A DNA stretch of 64,000 bases from Streptomyces laurentii (GCA_002355495.1 AP017424.1:2294001-2358000), one strand, 5' to 3'; shown: positions 47,507 through 56,914, counted from the first letter of the stretch. Made by a program: numbers and translations. Notes: a model not told the origin generated them from the sequence alone.

Positions 47507-48160
47507 TCAGGTGTCGTCGCCGAGCACGGGCTCGGGCAGCGACCCCGCGTTGTGCTCGAGCAGCCGCCAGCCGTGCGCGCCCTTGCCGAGGACGGACCAG
47601 CAGCAGTTCGACAGCCCGCCCAGGGACTCCCAGTGGGCCGCCTCCAGGCCGAGCAGCCGGCCGATGGTGGTGCGGATGGTGCCGCCGTGGCTGACCACGA
47701 CCAGGGTGCCGCCCTCGGGCAGCCTGTCGACGTGCTCCAGGACCACCGGGGCGGCCCGGTCGGCCACCTCGGTCTCCAGCTCGCCGCCCCCGCGGCGCAC
47801 CGGCTCGCCCCGCTTCCAGGCGGCGTACTGCTCGCCGAACCGCGCGGTGATCTCGTCGTGGGTCAGGCCCTGCCACTCCCCCGCGTACGTCTCGCGCAGC
47901 GCGGCGTCGGAGACGACGGTGTGCCCGGTGAGCGCGGCCAGCTCGGCGGCCGTGGCCACCGCCCGCCGCAGATCCGAGGAGACGATGGCGCTCGGCTTCA
48001 GGCCGGCGAGCAGCCGGGCGGACCGGCGCGCCTGGGCGACGCCGGTCTCGGTCAGCTCGATGTCCGTGGAGCCCTGGAAGCGGCGCTCCAGGTTCCAGGA
48101 GGTCTGACCGTGGCGCCACAGCACGATGCGGCGCCCGGCGCCGCCCCTGCCGCCGGTCAG
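47507..48160 (-). CDS. Histidine phosphatase (phosphoglycerate-mutase-like)
   Basis: Catalytic RHG motif in RRIVLWRHGQTSWNLERRFQG, the phosphate-pocket Arg/Glu in IVSSDLRRAVATAAE and TYAGEWQGLTHDEI, and the second His in VVVSHGGTIRTTIG. Substrate unknown. The first standard start in frame, GTG 48124, would delete the beta strand RRIV before the RHG motif. An upstream CTG at 48160 gives LTGGRGGAGRRIVLWRHG (217 residues) and overlaps the rsfS stop as CTGA. I prefer the CTG start, where related genes would be expected to carry GTG or ATG. If the standard start is right the gene is 47507-48124. Confidence 0.85.
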   Translation of the reverse strand: MTGGRGGAGRRIVLWRHGQTSWNLERRFQGSTDIELTETGVAQARRSARLLAGLKPSAIVSSDLRRAVATAAELAALTGHTVVSDAALRETYAGEWQGLTHDEITARFGEQYAAWKRGEPVRRGGGELETEVADRAAPVVLEHVDRLPEGGTLVVVSHGGTIRTTIGRLLGLEAAHWESLGGLSNCCWSVLGKGAHGWRLLEHNAGSLPEPVLGDDT

Positions 48161-48594
48161 CTCAGCTCACCGTCCGCCCCGTCGGCGCCCATCAGCCGGG
48201 CGTGCTCCTCGCCCTTGCCGCGGGTCTTCTGGGCGTCCTCGGGCAGCGTGAGCTCGGGGCAGTCCTTCCAGAGCCGCTCCAGGGCGTAGTAGACACGCTC
48301 CTCGCTGTGCTGGACGTGGATGACGATGTCGACGTAGTCGAGGAGGATCCAGCGGGCGTCGCGGTCGCCCTCGCGGCGCACCGGCTTGGCGCCGAGGTCC
48401 TTGAGCAGCCGCTCCTCGATCTCGTCGACGATCGACTTGACCTGGCGGTCGTTGGGCGCGGAGGCGAGCAGGAAGGCGTCGGTGATCGACAGCACATCGC
48501 TGACGTCGTACGCGATGATGTCGTGAGCGAGCCGGTCGGCCGCCGCCTGGGCGGCGGCGTTGACGAGCTCGATGGAGCGGTCCGTGGCGGTCAC
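48157..48594 (-). CDS. rsfS: Ribosomal silencing factor RsfS
   Basis: 145 residues from GTG 48594 (VTATDRSIELVNAAAQAAADRLAHDIIAYDVSD). It has the family core LSITDAFLLASAPNDRQVKSIVDEIEERL, RREGDRDARWILLDYVDIVIHVQHSEERVYYALERLWKDC. It binds L14 on the 50S subunit and blocks subunit joining when nutrients are low. Another GTG ten codons upstream (48624) is possible; neither has a good ribosome site. The nadD-LCP-rsfS-phosphatase order is the Streptomyces norm and suggests a shared operon. Confidence 0.93.
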   Translation of the reverse strand: MTATDRSIELVNAAAQAAADRLAHDIIAYDVSDVLSITDAFLLASAPNDRQVKSIVDEIEERLLKDLGAKPVRREGDRDARWILLDYVDIVIHVQHSEERVYYALERLWKDCPELTLPEDAQKTRGKGEEHARLMGADGADGELS

Positions 48595-48674
48595 ATGCAG
48601 GCTTTCGTCGGCGGTCTGAGACACCTCAAGGGTCTCATGTACCGCCGACGGGCCCGAATAGCATTATCGAACGG

Positions 48675-50453
48675 TCAGTCCTTGGCTCCCGGGATCTTGT
48701 AGTCCTGGCCGAGCACCACGGTGACATCGGCGTTTCCGGTGGCCTTGCCCTTGGTGACGGATCCGGCCGGCAGCCCGAGGGTCTTGGCGACCTCGCCCGC
48801 GGCGGCCTTCTGCGCGTCGTCGGCGTACACGACCTGGGACGTGGCCCGGACATCGGTCTTGGTGCCGCCGACCACCGCGTAACCGCCGTTGATCAGGACC
48901 ACACGGGCCGGCTCGGTGGCGCCCTTGCCGCTGGCGTCGCGGACCGCGACCCGGGTGGCCGCGCCCTGCTCGGGCGCGCTGACCTTGCCGCCGAGGACCT
49001 TCTCGACCATGGACGCGCCGGTGTCCCCGGCGAGCGAGCCGTCGCTCTCGACGGGCAGCAGCTCCGTCTTGTACGCGCCGGTCTTGGCATGCTCGGCGAG
49101 CTTGGCGAGCGAGGCCCCGAGGTCCTTCTCCGGCAGGGACGGGTCGAGGATCTGGGCCAGCGTCTCGACGGTGATCGTGGCGGCCTTGGGGTCGTCGGAG
49201 ATCTTCCGCAGCACCCCGTACATGACCTGGCCGAAGCGCTCCAGCTGCTTGGCCTCGGGCTCGCCGGACGCCCGGTAGGTGGCGTAGGCGACGGCGGCGC
49301 GGCCGTTGAGGGTCTGGTTCTCGCCCTTCTTGACCAGCGGCTCGGCGCCCTTGGCGCCGGGCACGTCGGTGTCGGTGGTGATGTCGATGTTGCTCACCAG
49401 CTCGACGAGGTTCTCCAGGTACGGCGTGTCGAGCCGCCAGGTGCCGGTGATCTTCGCGCCGAGGAGGTTGCCGACGGACTCGCGGGTGCTGCTGGAGCCG
49501 TCGTCCTCGACGGACTTGGCGAGGGTGGTGGTGGTGCCTTCGTCGGTGGCGACGGCGAGCGAGTTCGGGAGCAGGACGGTGGTGCCCTGACGGGTGGTCG
49601 TGTTGTCCACGAGGAGGGCGGTGGAGGTGCCGCCGCCCTTGGTGTCGTGCAGGTGGACCACGATCGTGTCGCGCTTCTGCGGGCCCGTGGCGGTGTTCTG
49701 CTGCTGCGCGTCGCCGTCCGACGTGCCGGGGAGCATGCCGGCCGACCAGAGCCAGCCGACGCCGCCGACGACGGCGAGCGCGAGGACGACGGCGAGGGCG
49801 ACGACGCGGTGCCGGCCGCGGCGGCGGGCCTCCTCGCGCCGCTCGGACCGGCTCTCGGTGAACTTGAGCCAGTCGATGACGTCCTCGGAGTCCTCGTCGG
49901 GCTCCTCGATGAACGCGAACTGCGCGGTCTGGTACGCGCGGGGCTCGTCGTCCTCGGGCGACGGACGCTGCCCGGGCACGGCCGCGGACAGCGGCGGTTC
50001 GGGCTCGGGGTCGGGCGCCTGCGACGGTGGGGCGTGCGCGGGCGCCTGGGGTGGGACCGCCGGCGCGGGGGCCGTCTCGGTCTGCACGGCCCACTGGTTG
50101 CCCGTGTCGTACGCCTGGTGTTGCTGGGACTGCTGGTGTTGCTGGTAGTCGTACGCGGGCTGCTGCCCGTACGCGTCGTACTGCGGCTGCGCCGGTGCCT
50201 GCTGCTCCGGGTACGACGGGGTCTGCGGCTGCTGCCCGTAGGCGCCGTAGCCGTAGTCCTGGGCGTATCCCTGGCCCTGGGACGGGTCCTGGGCGTACTG
50301 CTGCTGCGGGGCGGCCGGGGGCTGCTGTGCGGCGTACGGGTCGTCATACTGCTGCGCGACCTGCTCGTAGACCGGCTGTCCGTACGCGTCGTAGCCGATG
50401 ATGCGCGGCTGCTGTGGGTAGTACGGGTCGTACGGGTTCTGCTGATCGTTCAA
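48675..50453 (-). CDS. LCP (LytR-CpsA-Psr)-like protein with LytR_C domain
   Basis: 592 residues. A Tyr/Gln/Pro-rich cytoplasmic region of 180 residues (repeats like YGQQP, YDAYGQP) precedes one membrane helix at about 215-236. Outside follow an LCP-like domain (about 250-385) and a LytR_C domain (about 495-590: ARVVLINGGYAVVGG, VTVVLGQDYKIPG). LCP enzymes attach glycopolymers to peptidoglycan. This LCP domain is divergent: where family members have a DSR ... RTDTMML ... IPRD set, it shows KRDTIVVHLHDTKGG and LLPNSLAVAT, and the C-terminal Arg pair survives only in part (YATYRASGEPEAKQLERFG). The start is TTG 50453 with GGGGAGGGG eight bases upstream. Confidence 0.85.
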   Translation of the reverse strand: MNDQQNPYDPYYPQQPRIIGYDAYGQPVYEQVAQQYDDPYAAQQPPAAPQQQYAQDPSQGQGYAQDYGYGAYGQQPQTPSYPEQQAPAQPQYDAYGQQPAYDYQQHQQSQQHQAYDTGNQWAVQTETAPAPAVPPQAPAHAPPSQAPDPEPEPPLSAAVPGQRPSPEDDEPRAYQTAQFAFIEEPDEDSEDVIDWLKFTESRSERREEARRRGRHRVVALAVVLALAVVGGVGWLWSAGMLPGTSDGDAQQQNTATGPQKRDTIVVHLHDTKGGGTSTALLVDNTTTRQGTTVLLPNSLAVATDEGTTTTLAKSVEDDGSSSTRESVGNLLGAKITGTWRLDTPYLENLVELVSNIDITTDTDVPGAKGAEPLVKKGENQTLNGRAAVAYATYRASGEPEAKQLERFGQVMYGVLRKISDDPKAATITVETLAQILDPSLPEKDLGASLAKLAEHAKTGAYKTELLPVESDGSLAGDTGASMVEKVLGGKVSAPEQGAATRVAVRDASGKGATEPARVVLINGGYAVVGGTKTDVRATSQVVYADDAQKAAAGEVAKTLGLPAGSVTKGKATGNADVTVVLGQDYKIPGAKD

Positions 50454-50484
50454 CGGTGCCCCTCCCCGAGGCTCGCTCGGAGGC

Positions 50485-51105
50485 TTACTCGCCGCGGTAC
50501 AACTGGCGCTTGTCGATGTAGCGCACCACACCGTCCGGCACCAAGTACCAGACCGGGTCGCCTTGTGCCACCCTGGCCCGGCAGTCGGTGGAGGAGATGG
50601 CGAGTGCGGGGACCTCCACCAGCGACACCCCGCCCTTGGGCAGTCCGTCGTCGGTGAGGTCGTGACCCGGTCGGGTGACGCCGATGAAGTGCGCCAGGCT
50701 GAACAGTTCCTCGGCGTCGCGCCAGGTCAGGATCTGGGACAGCGCGTCGGCGCCGGTGATGAAGAAGAGGTCCGCGTCGCTGTTGAGGGAGCGCAGGTCC
50801 CGCAGGGTGTCGATGGTGTACGTCGGCCCGCCGCGGTCGATGTCGATGCGGCTGACGGAGAACTGCGGGTTGGAGGCGGTGGCGATGACCGTCATCAGGT
50901 AGCGGTCCTCGGCCGGCGAGACCGCCTTGTGGCTCTTCTGCCACGGCTGCCCGGTCGGCACGAACATCACCTCGTCGAGGTGGAACAGGGCGGCCACCTC
51001 GCTGGCGGCCACCAGGTGTCCGTGATGGATCGGATCGAACGTCCCGCCCATCACACCGAGTCGGCGCTTGCCGCGACGGCCAGTAGGCACTTCCTGCTCT
51101 CCCAT
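50485..51105 (-). CDS. nadD: Nicotinate-nucleotide adenylyltransferase
   Basis: 206 residues. Nucleotidyltransferase motif [11 protein letters not shown] at 20-30, substrate region [13 protein letters not shown], and [10 protein letters not shown] near the C-terminus (ISSTxxR). It adenylates nicotinate mononucleotide to desamido-NAD in NAD synthesis. ATG 51105 lies at the start of the operon with the LCP gene 31 bases behind. Confidence 0.95.
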   Translation of the reverse strand: MGEQEVPTGRRGKRRLGVMGGTFDPIHHGHLVAASEVAALFHLDEVMFVPTGQPWQKSHKAVSPAEDRYLMTVIATASNPQFSVSRIDIDRGGPTYTIDTLRDLRSLNSDADLFFITGADALSQILTWRDAEELFSLAHFIGVTRPGHDLTDDGLPKGGVSLVEVPALAISSTDCRARVAQGDPVWYLVPDGVVRYIDKRQLYRGE

Positions 51106-51158
51106 GCGTGCAGAGCCTACTGGCACGGCGCCGGGTGCCGGATCAGCGGCCTCGCGGC

Positions 51159-51323
51159 TCAGCGGTCGCGGTTGAAGCGGGTCGTGATCCAGAGCAGCAG
51201 AAGGAGCGCGAGCAGGGCGCCGCCACCCGTGACGAACGGGCTGAGGCTTTCGTGGTTGCCGCCGTGCTCGGCACCCTCGTTCGCAAGCGTGACCAGATTG
51301 GCGGCGGTGGCGTGGAGGCTCAT
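51159..51323 (-). CDS. Small single-pass membrane protein (54 aa)
   Basis: 54 residues: a polar, His/Asn-containing N-terminus ([30 protein letters not shown]), one strongly hydrophobic segment ([16 protein letters not shown]) and a basic end TTRFNRDR, so probably N-out/C-in. AGAAG precedes the ATG. It lies 53 bases upstream of nadD on the same strand. The codon bias is that of a normal Streptomyces gene. No known function; small proteins of this kind beside nadD seem common in Streptomyces as far as I recall. Confidence 0.65.
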   Translation of the reverse strand: MSLHATAANLVTLANEGAEHGGNHESLSPFVTGGGALLALLLLLWITTRFNRDR

Positions 51324-51406
51324 CTTCTGAATGACCTTCGATCGGGGATGGGAGCGGAGACTTCGCGCACATCGTATGCGGGACGTCGCGGCGTGCTCAC
51401 GCCGAC

Positions 51407-51721
51407 TCAGGCGTTGGCGTCGGTGGGGCCGTTTCCGGTGCGGGTCGCGGGGGCCTCGGCGGGGGTGCCGGAGGTGTCGGAGGATGCCGGCGCGGCCGTC
51501 CGGGCGGCCGTGGTGGCAGGGGTGGCCGTGGTGGCAGGGGTGGCAGGGGTGTCGGCCTCGGCGTCGTCACCGCCCTGGCGGTAGCCGCGCAGCAGGAACC
51601 AGGCGAGCAGCGCGCCGCCGACCATCGAGACCAGCAGGACGATCCGGAGGGTGTTGCCCGGTCCCTGCGTCGAGGCGGCGGCGAGCAGGGCGGGGACGGC
51701 GGTGGTGACGGGGTCCGTCAT
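51407..51721 (-). CDS. Small membrane protein with Ala/Thr-rich tail
   Basis: 104 residues. One central membrane helix (TLRIVLLVSMVGGALLAWFLL, about 24-44) followed by RGYRQGGDDAEA and a low-complexity tail of TPATPATTATPATTAAR repeats. The DNA under the tail is a GGTGGCAGGGGT-type tandem repeat. The gene is divergent from the M48 protease, with 130 bases in between containing both promoters. Function not recognised; the tail may vary in length between strains. Confidence 0.62.
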   Translation of the reverse strand: MTDPVTTAVPALLAAASTQGPGNTLRIVLLVSMVGGALLAWFLLRGYRQGGDDAEADTPATPATTATPATTAARTAAPASSDTSGTPAEAPATRTGNGPTDANA

Positions 51722-51851
51722 GGCGGTCGTGCTCCTCGATTGTCCACTGTGCCCGAGTTATCCACAGGCTCCGGCACACGGTAGCTCTCTCGCCTAGGCT
51801 GGGGCGCGTCAGGGGGACGAGCATGACGACTCGTACGAACAGGGGGCATCC

Positions 51852-53027
51852 ATGACCGAGACCAATGGAGAGAAGCTGCCGGGGCGGCGGCGCACGCGCT
51901 TCCCGGACATCTCCTCGCGGGCCTACGAGCACCCGGCGGACCGCTCGGCGCTGGTCGCGCTGCGCAAGCTGAGCGGTTTCGACACCGTGTTCAAGGCGCT
52001 GAGCGGGCTGCTGCCGGAGCGCAGTCTGAGACTGCTGTTCCTGTCGGACTCCGTGCGGGTGAGCGACGCCCAGTTCTCCCACCTCAACGACATGCTGCGG
52101 GACGCCTGTTACATCCTGGACCTGGAGAAGGTCCCGCCGATGTACGTGACGCAGGACCCGAAGCCGAACGCGATGTGCATCGGCCTCGACGAGCCGATCA
52201 TCGTGGTCACCACCGGGCTGGTGGAGCTGCTCGACGAGGAGGAGATGCGCGCGGTCGTCGGCCACGAGGTGGGTCACGCGCTCTCCGGCCACGCCGTGTA
52301 CCGGACGGTCCTGCTCTTCCTCACCAACCTGGCGCTGAAGGTCGCCTGGATCCCGCTGGGGACGGTGGCGATCACGGCGATCGTCACCGCACTGCGCGAG
52401 TGGTTCCGCAAGTCGGAGCTGTCCGCCGACCGGGCGGGGCTGCTGGTGGGACAGGACCTCCAGGCGTCGATGCGCGGCCTGATGAAGATCGCGGGTGGCA
52501 ACCACCTGCACGAGATGAACGTGGACGCGTTCCTCGCCCAGGCCGACGAGTACGAGAAGGGCGGCGATCTGCGGGACTCCGTCCTGAAGATCCTCAACGT
52601 GCTGCCGCGCTCGCACCCGTTCACCACGGTCCGGGCGTCCGAGCTGAAGAAGTGGTCCGAGACCCGCGACTTCCAGCGGCTCATGGACGGGCACTACCCG
52701 AAGCGCACGGAGGACAAGGACACGTCGGTGACCGACTCGTTCCGCGAGTCGGGGCGGCACTACGCGGAGTCGGTGCGCACCAGCAAGGATCCGCTGATGA
52801 AGCTGGTCTCCGACATAGCCGGCGGCGCCGGGGACCTCGCGGGCGACCTGGGCGGGAAGCTGTTCGGCCGGTTCGGCGGCGGCGCGGGAGCCGGATCCGG
52901 TACGGAGGCCAAGACGGGCGACCCGAGCGCCCCACAGGCTCCGGACGGCAACGCCGGTGACGCCGGTGACGCCGGCGACAAGGCCGGAGAGGGCAAGGAC
53001 CGGGCGCCGGGTCAGGGCGAGGGCTGA
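51852..53027 (+). CDS. M48-family membrane metallopeptidase (HtpX-like)
   Basis: 391 residues. Zinc site HEVGH at 138-142, third ligand Glu189 in SELSADRAG, and membrane helices between them (LLFLTNLALKVAWIPLGTVAITAI). The N-terminal part contains YVTQDPKPNAMCIGLDEPIIVVTTGLVELLDEEEMRAV, the strand and helix leading into the active site. M48 proteases degrade damaged membrane proteins. The C-terminal extension is Gly/Asp rich with DAGDAGD repeats. It ends by overlapping the convergent gene by 16 bases. Confidence 0.9.
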   Translation: MTETNGEKLPGRRRTRFPDISSRAYEHPADRSALVALRKLSGFDTVFKALSGLLPERSLRLLFLSDSVRVSDAQFSHLNDMLRDACYILDLEKVPPMYVTQDPKPNAMCIGLDEPIIVVTTGLVELLDEEEMRAVVGHEVGHALSGHAVYRTVLLFLTNLALKVAWIPLGTVAITAIVTALREWFRKSELSADRAGLLVGQDLQASMRGLMKIAGGNHLHEMNVDAFLAQADEYEKGGDLRDSVLKILNVLPRSHPFTTVRASELKKWSETRDFQRLMDGHYPKRTEDKDTSVTDSFRESGRHYAESVRTSKDPLMKLVSDIAGGAGDLAGDLGGKLFGRFGGGAGAGSGTEAKTGDPSAPQAPDGNAGDAGDAGDKAGEGKDRAPGQGEG

Positions 53028-54097
53028 GCCTTCGGGGCGAGCACCCCGCAGAGCGCGGAGGGAGCGGGCTGACCGGTGGTGTACGGGTCGGTCACGGCCG
53101 GATGCGTACGGTCGGCCCGCTCCCCCGCGAGCAGCGGACGCAGGGCGCCGCTGGTGTCGGTGTCGCAGGACTGCGGGCCGGCCTCGACGGTGCTGATCAG
53201 CAGTTCGGTCCGGTGCGTCTGGAGGTCCTGGCGGTCGAAGCGGAAGCGCAGTTCACGGTGGACCGTGTACAGCGAGGCCCGGTCGGCCGGGGCCTTGCCG
53301 GAGGCGGCGGGGCGGACCGCGTAGGTGAAGGTGTGGTCCGAGGTGACCTCCAGCTGGTCGCCCGCGACCTCCGCGTAGTGGACGGCGCCCTGGACCCGGA
53401 CGGCGGGGTCGGCGAGGACGGCCTGGTGGGGGTCGAAGCGGACCAGCCAACCGGAGACGGCGTGCCGTCCGTCGTCGCGGGACGTGCCGCCGACGCTCCG
53501 GTCGAACTGCGGCTGCTGGTCGGGGTCGAGCAGCGTCCTGGCCGGGCCGACGGTCCGCCCGGCCAGGACGCCGGGGTCGAGGGAGGAGGCGACCAGGTAG
53601 TCCTTGGCGATGCCGAGGGCCGCCCTGACCTGGCCTTCCGAGAAGCTGGTGGTCGCGGCGGCGGGCGGCAGGACGATGCCGGCCGCGCCGGTGCGGTAGG
53701 CGGCGGCGGGGCTGTGCGCGAAGAGCCCGGCGGCCGGGCCGCCGGGGACCGGTCCCTCGGGGACGAGCCGGACGACCGTGCTGCGCAGCGGTTCGGTGGG
53801 CTGGACCTGCGGGATCTGGTACGGGTTGCGGACGCCGAGGTAGACGGCGGTGCCGAAGGCGAGGAGGACGAGGAGGACGAGCAGCAGGGCCTGCCGGGCC
53901 CCGGTGCGGCGGCCACCCCGGCCGGGGCGGGGGCGGACGGCCTGGGCGTGTTCGCCCATGCGTTCCTGGGCGGAGAACTCCTGGAGGCGGGCAGCGCGGA
54001 TGAACGCCTCGTCGAAGACGACGGATCGGTACTCGTCCTCACCACCGCCGGGCGGCTCCGGGGGCGGGACCTCCGGCGGTTGTCCACGGCCTGTCAC
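53012..54097 (-). CDS. Membrane-anchored protein of unknown function, VVFDE motif A
   Basis: 361 residues. An N-terminal cytoplasmic region has EDEYRSVVFDEAFIRAARLQEFSAQERM (about 20-47), then one membrane helix (RQALLLVLLVLLAFGTAVYLGV) and a large external domain with mainly beta character, including AALGIAKDYLVASSLDPGVLAG, DGRHAVSGWLVRFDP and RELRFRFDRQDL. GTG 54097 has GGAGGTG upstream. The cytoplasmic motif recurs in the neighbouring gene at 54313. No enzyme motif found; the external domain is probably a binding or structural module at the cell surface. Confidence 0.75.
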   Translation of the reverse strand: MTGRGQPPEVPPPEPPGGGEDEYRSVVFDEAFIRAARLQEFSAQERMGEHAQAVRPRPGRGGRRTGARQALLLVLLVLLAFGTAVYLGVRNPYQIPQVQPTEPLRSTVVRLVPEGPVPGGPAAGLFAHSPAAAYRTGAAGIVLPPAAATTSFSEGQVRAALGIAKDYLVASSLDPGVLAGRTVGPARTLLDPDQQPQFDRSVGGTSRDDGRHAVSGWLVRFDPHQAVLADPAVRVQGAVHYAEVAGDQLEVTSDHTFTYAVRPAASGKAPADRASLYTVHRELRFRFDRQDLQTHRTELLISTVEAGPQSCDTDTSGALRPLLAGERADRTHPAVTDPYTTGQPAPSALCGVLAPKAQPSP

Positions 54098-54312
54098 AGC
54101 ACCTCCGCTTTCGCGTTCACCTCACGTCGACGACGTCGGACAGGTCCTGTCCGTCACGGGTCCGCTCGCGCGGACGGGTGAGAAGCCCTCGCATGAGGGA
54201 GGGGTCACCACTTCAGGGTAGGCCGGTCGCGCGACCGGCGACACGGCTGGGAGGTGAGCGCCCGGACAGGCGGGGACTTCGAGGTGTTCGTACCCACCGG
54301 GGCGGCCGTGTA

Positions 54313-54894
54313 TCAGGGGGTGACGGAAGCGGCCGGGACCTGGGCCGGCGCCGGCGGCGCGGCGGGGGCGGTGCCCATGGTGGGGACGACGCGCGGTTTG
54401 TCGACGCCGGTGGTGGCCGGCGGCCGGATGCGGTCCTGCCGGTTCTGGGAGGCGCCCCGGTAGACGGCGCTGAAGGCGAGGGCGACCATGCCGACGCCCA
54501 TCACGAGGGCGAGCACCCAGGCGACCGGGCGGTGCCAGCGGGCGCTGCCGCGGTAGGGGCGCAGGGCGCCGCCGTCCGGGCCGTAGGGATCGGGGCCCTC
54601 GGCGGCGGTGTCCGGGTCGTGGCCGGGGCGAAGCCGCGGGTCGTAGCCGTCCTCGTAGGGATCGTCGGGGCCGGCGCGGGCCCGGGCGCGGGCGGCCTCG
54701 GACTCCGCCTCGGCGCGGGCCTGCGCGGCGGCGAGCAGCCGTTCGACGGCGGTGGGCTCGTGGAAGGCGGCGGCCCGTACGAAGTCCTCGTCGAAGACCA
54801 CGGTGGCGAATTCCTCGTCGGCGCCGCCGCGGTCGACAGAGTCATCGGGGTCCCCGCCGTCCGAAAACGGCCTTCCCCCCACGTCGTCCGGCAC
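54313..54894 (-). CDS. Membrane protein of unknown function, VVFDE motif B
   Basis: 193 residues. DEEFATVVFDEDFVRAAAFHEPTAVERL (about 26-53) aligns with the motif of the next gene downstream (VVFDExF, RAA, E-x-x-A-x-ER). An acidic linker and one membrane helix (VAWVLALVMGVGMVALAFSAV) follow, with a short Pro/Ala-rich outer tail. It looks like a paralogue that has the cytoplasmic and membrane parts but not the external domain. Lies 97 bases past the proA stop on the same strand. Confidence 0.72.
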   Translation of the reverse strand: MPDDVGGRPFSDGGDPDDSVDRGGADEEFATVVFDEDFVRAAAFHEPTAVERLLAAAQARAEAESEAARARARAGPDDPYEDGYDPRLRPGHDPDTAAEGPDPYGPDGGALRPYRGSARWHRPVAWVLALVMGVGMVALAFSAVYRGASQNRQDRIRPPATTGVDKPRVVPTMGTAPAAPPAPAQVPAASVTP

Positions 54895-54992
54895 GGATTC
54901 AGAGTAGCCCCGGGAGGGCGATTTGGGCAGGGAGTGCGCAAACCGTCCCTGCCCTCGTCCGGGGCCGCCCGGGGAGCCTCAGCGGATTCCGG

Positions 54993-56276
54993 TCACCGGA
55001 TGTGACCGTCGCCGGTGACGATGTACTTGGTGGAGGTGAGTTCCGGAAGGCCCATGGGGCCCCGGGCGTGCAGCTTCTGGGTGGAGATGCCGATCTCGGC
55101 GCCGAAGCCGAACTGTCCGCCGTCCGTGAAGCGGGTGGAGGCGTTCACGGCGACCGTGGTCGAGTCGACCAGCTGGGTGAAGCGGCGGGCGGCGGCCTGG
55201 GAGGTGGTGACGATGGCCTCGGTGTGGCCGGAGCTCCAGAACCGGATGTGCTCGACGGCCTTGTCGAGGGAGTCGACGACGGCCGCGGCGATGTCGTAGG
55301 AGAGGTACTCGGTCTCCCAGTCCTCGGGGGTGGCCGGGACGACGGTGGCCTTGGTGCCCTCGGCGCGGGCGAGGACCCGCTCGTCGGCGTGGACGGTGAC
55401 CCCGGCCTCGGCCAGGGCGTCCAGCGCGCGCGGCAGGAAGGCGTCGGCGATGTCCTGGTGGACGAGGAGGGTCTCGGCGGCGTTGCAGACGCTGACCCGG
55501 TGGGCCTTGGAGTTGACCAGGATGGCGACGGCCATGTCGAGGTCGGCCTCGGCGTCCACGTAGACGTGGCAGTTGCCGGTGCCGGTCTCGATGACCGGGA
55601 CGGTGGACTCCTCGACGACGGTGCGGATCAGGGAGGCGCCGCCGCGCGGGATGAGCACGTCGACGAGACCGCGGGCGCGCATCAGTTCGCGGACGGAGTC
55701 GCGGGACTCGCCGGGGACGAGCTGGACGGAGTCGGCGGGCAGTCCGGCGCCGCCGACGGCGTCGCGCAGCACCCGGACGAGGGCGCTGTTGGAGGCGTAC
55801 GCGGAGGACGAGCCGCGCAGCAGGACGGCGTTGCCGGACTTGAGGCAGAGGGCGGCGGCGTCGACGGTGACGTTGGGCCGGGCCTCGTAGATGATGCCGA
55901 TGACGCCGAGGGGGACGCGGACCTGGCGCAGGTCGATGCCGTTGGGGAGGGTGGAGCCGCGCACGACCTCGCCGACCGGGTCGGGCAGGGCGGCCACGTG
56001 CCGGACGTCGGCGGCGATGGCCCGGACCCGCTCGGGGGTGAGGGTGAGCCGGTCGATGACCGACTCGCTGGTCCCGGCCTCGCGGGCGCGGGCGATGTCC
56101 TCGGCGTTGGCCTCGACGATCTCGGCTGTACGGACCTCCAGGGCGTCCGCCATGGCGAGCAGGGCGTCGTCCTTCGCCGCGCGCGGAAGTGGCGCGATTT
56201 CGGCGGCCGCGGCACGGGCCCGGTAGGCGGCCTGGGCGACCGGGGACATCTTGTCGAGGGGCGTGAGGGAGGTCAT
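54993..56276 (-). CDS. proA: Gamma-glutamyl phosphate reductase
   Basis: 427 residues. Aldehyde-dehydrogenase-fold enzyme with the catalytic Cys in [15 protein letters not shown], cofactor segment [28 protein letters not shown], and the C-terminal [30 protein letters not shown]. It reduces glutamyl-5-phosphate to the semialdehyde, the second step of proline synthesis. proB lies on the same strand about 0.9 kb upstream with one unknown gene in between, the Streptomyces arrangement. Confidence 0.96.
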   Translation of the reverse strand: MTSLTPLDKMSPVAQAAYRARAAAAEIAPLPRAAKDDALLAMADALEVRTAEIVEANAEDIARAREAGTSESVIDRLTLTPERVRAIAADVRHVAALPDPVGEVVRGSTLPNGIDLRQVRVPLGVIGIIYEARPNVTVDAAALCLKSGNAVLLRGSSSAYASNSALVRVLRDAVGGAGLPADSVQLVPGESRDSVRELMRARGLVDVLIPRGGASLIRTVVEESTVPVIETGTGNCHVYVDAEADLDMAVAILVNSKAHRVSVCNAAETLLVHQDIADAFLPRALDALAEAGVTVHADERVLARAEGTKATVVPATPEDWETEYLSYDIAAAVVDSLDKAVEHIRFWSSGHTEAIVTTSQAAARRFTQLVDSTTVAVNASTRFTDGGQFGFGAEIGISTQKLHARGPMGLPELTSTKYIVTGDGHIR

Positions 56277-56410
56277 GCCCGCAGGGTACTGGCAGCCCCG
56301 CGGACATCCCTCACGTCTCGCCTCGCCGTCCCGCAGGACGAGACGGCCCCGAAAATCCGTGCGGACGGCGGCTCGCGTACGGCCGGCCCGGCGGGGCCGG
56401 TACGCGTCGC

Positions 56411-56914
56411 TCAGTACGGGTGGACACCGACCGGGGCGGCCGGCGGCGGGCCGTAGCCCTCGGCGATCCGCTGGTGGTAGGTCTCGCGGTCGATGACCTC
56501 CAGGCCGACGATCTCCCACGGCGGCAGCTGCGCGCTCTGCCGGTGCTCGCCCCACAGCCGCAGGGCGACGGCCGCGGCGTCGTGCAGATCGCGGGCCTCC
56601 TCCCAGTAGCGGATCTCGGCGTGGTCGGTGGCATAGCGGCTGGTCAGCAGGAAGGGGTGGTCGTGGGCCAGCTGTTCGAGGGCCCGGCGCACCTCCGTCA
56701 GCGGGGCCTCCCGGCCGGAGACGCTCAGGGTGACGTGCCAGAGCCGGGACACCTCCCGGTCCGGTTCGCGGGTCTGCTCGGGTCTCCTGCCGGACGACTC
56801 CCCCGGCCGGGCGCCGGCGGAGTCCCCGCGGTCGAAGTCGGCTCCGGCCCCGACACTCGTCAGGGCGCGTTCGGCCGTCCCGCGGGGCTGAGCCCCTGGG
56901 CGCGCTCGTCTCAC
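56411..56914 (-). CDS. Conserved hypothetical protein between proA and proB
   Basis: 167 residues. About 55 residues of variable, charged N-terminus, then a compact domain: [69 protein letters not shown] ... [24 protein letters not shown]. The order of strand and helix suggests a small ferredoxin-like fold. GTG 56914 has AGGAGG seven bases upstream. No function recognised. The gap to proB (56915-57192) contains no gene. Confidence 0.75.
   Translation of the reverse strand: MRRARPGAQPRGTAERALTSVGAGADFDRGDSAGARPGESSGRRPEQTREPDREVSRLWHVTLSVSGREAPLTEVRRALEQLAHDHPFLLTSRYATDHAEIRYWEEARDLHDAAAVALRLWGEHRQSAQLPPWEIVGLEVIDRETYHQRIAEGYGPPPAAPVGVHPY

Noticed and set aside
50100..50450. DNA repeats in the LCP gene as a mobile element
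   Set aside because: They encode Tyr/Gln/Pro low-complexity repeats in frame with the protein; there are no ends or target duplications.
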